A stretch of DNA of 6,124 nt from Armatimonadota bacterium. Its GTDB lineage: Bacteria; Armatimonadota; HRBIN16. Below are positions 6,041 to 6,124 of this stretch, piece by piece. The position numbers and the translations under genes were made by a program. Position 1 is the stretch's first letter. Every line of letters begins with the position of its first letter. The stretch covers positions 1-6,124 of the forward strand of contig JAPWUZ010000162.1 of NCBI GenBank assembly GCA_028275265.1, read 5' to 3'. Under the pieces are notes generated by a model. The model did no database searches and was not told the DNA's origin. It worked only from the letters and a program-made list of their open reading frames with translations.

Positions 6041-6124
6041 AGATAAACTCCTCCCTGCGCCCGTGGTGTGACGGCTCCTGTTTCGCGAGAGGCGGTGGTA
6101 CTTCCTGTTGCCGATTGGGTATGT
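6041..6124 (-). other. Upstream region of the hydrolase gene, no promoter recognised
   Basis: Apart from the ribosome-binding site, these 84 bases hold no convincing -35/-10 pair on the minus strand, no good terminator and no start of another gene. The promoter probably lies beyond the right edge, or the gene is co-transcribed with one further right. Confidence 0.5.
6048..6056 (-). promoter_or_regulatory. Ribosome-binding site of the secreted hydrolase gene
   Basis: The minus strand reads AGGGAGGAG, 7 nt before the ATG at 6040. This is close to ideal and fixes the start, which also places a proper signal peptide at the N terminus. Its core matches the rpsF site. Confidence 0.85.

Overview
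The window holds three protein genes and one unusually structured intergenic region. It looks like a chromosomal segment of a moderately GC-rich free-living bacterium. The strong AGGGAGGA ribosome-binding sites, a ribosomal protein S6 with a long acidic tail, a soluble PAS hybrid histidine kinase and a very large secreted multi-domain glycosidase-like protein would suit a heterotroph such as a member of Armatimonadota. That assignment is a low-confidence inference from overall style. There is no tRNA, rRNA, CRISPR array, transposase or integrase.

Layout. (1) Bases 1-428, minus strand: the 5' part of rpsF (ribosomal protein bS6), running off the left edge, with a clear SD, a GTG start, a leader hairpin and a good sigma-70-type promoter. 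(2) Bases 429-833: a 405-bp divergent intergenic region. It carries the rpsF promoter at 509-538 (minus), a cluster of GC-rich inverted repeats at 551-705 that resembles a dispersed palindromic element, a set of GCCGAAAG-type repeats, and a second sigma-70-type promoter at 732-761 (plus). (3) Bases 834-2393, plus strand: a cytoplasmic hybrid sensor histidine kinase (PAS, HisKA, HATPase_c, receiver) with all catalytic motifs intact. (4) Bases 2378-6040, minus strand: a 1220-residue exported protein. It has an N-terminal beta-sandwich, a TIM-barrel with a GH101/GH129-like arrangement of candidate catalytic residues (Asp402 and Glu445), a further beta domain, a CARDB-like domain and a large unassigned C-terminal beta-rich region.

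How they relate. rpsF and the kinase gene are divergent and each has its own promoter. The kinase and glycosidase genes converge, and their 3' ends overlap by 16 bp. Nothing in the sequence links the three genes in one pathway. rpsF is housekeeping, the kinase is an orphan sensor with no partner regulator in view, and the secreted protein is probably a polysaccharide- or glycoconjugate-degrading enzyme. The observations most worth following are the uncharacterised glycosidase with its extra C-terminal module, the gene-encoded glutamate-rich tail on S6, and the structured divergent intergenic region. I do not see a convincing new multi-gene system here.
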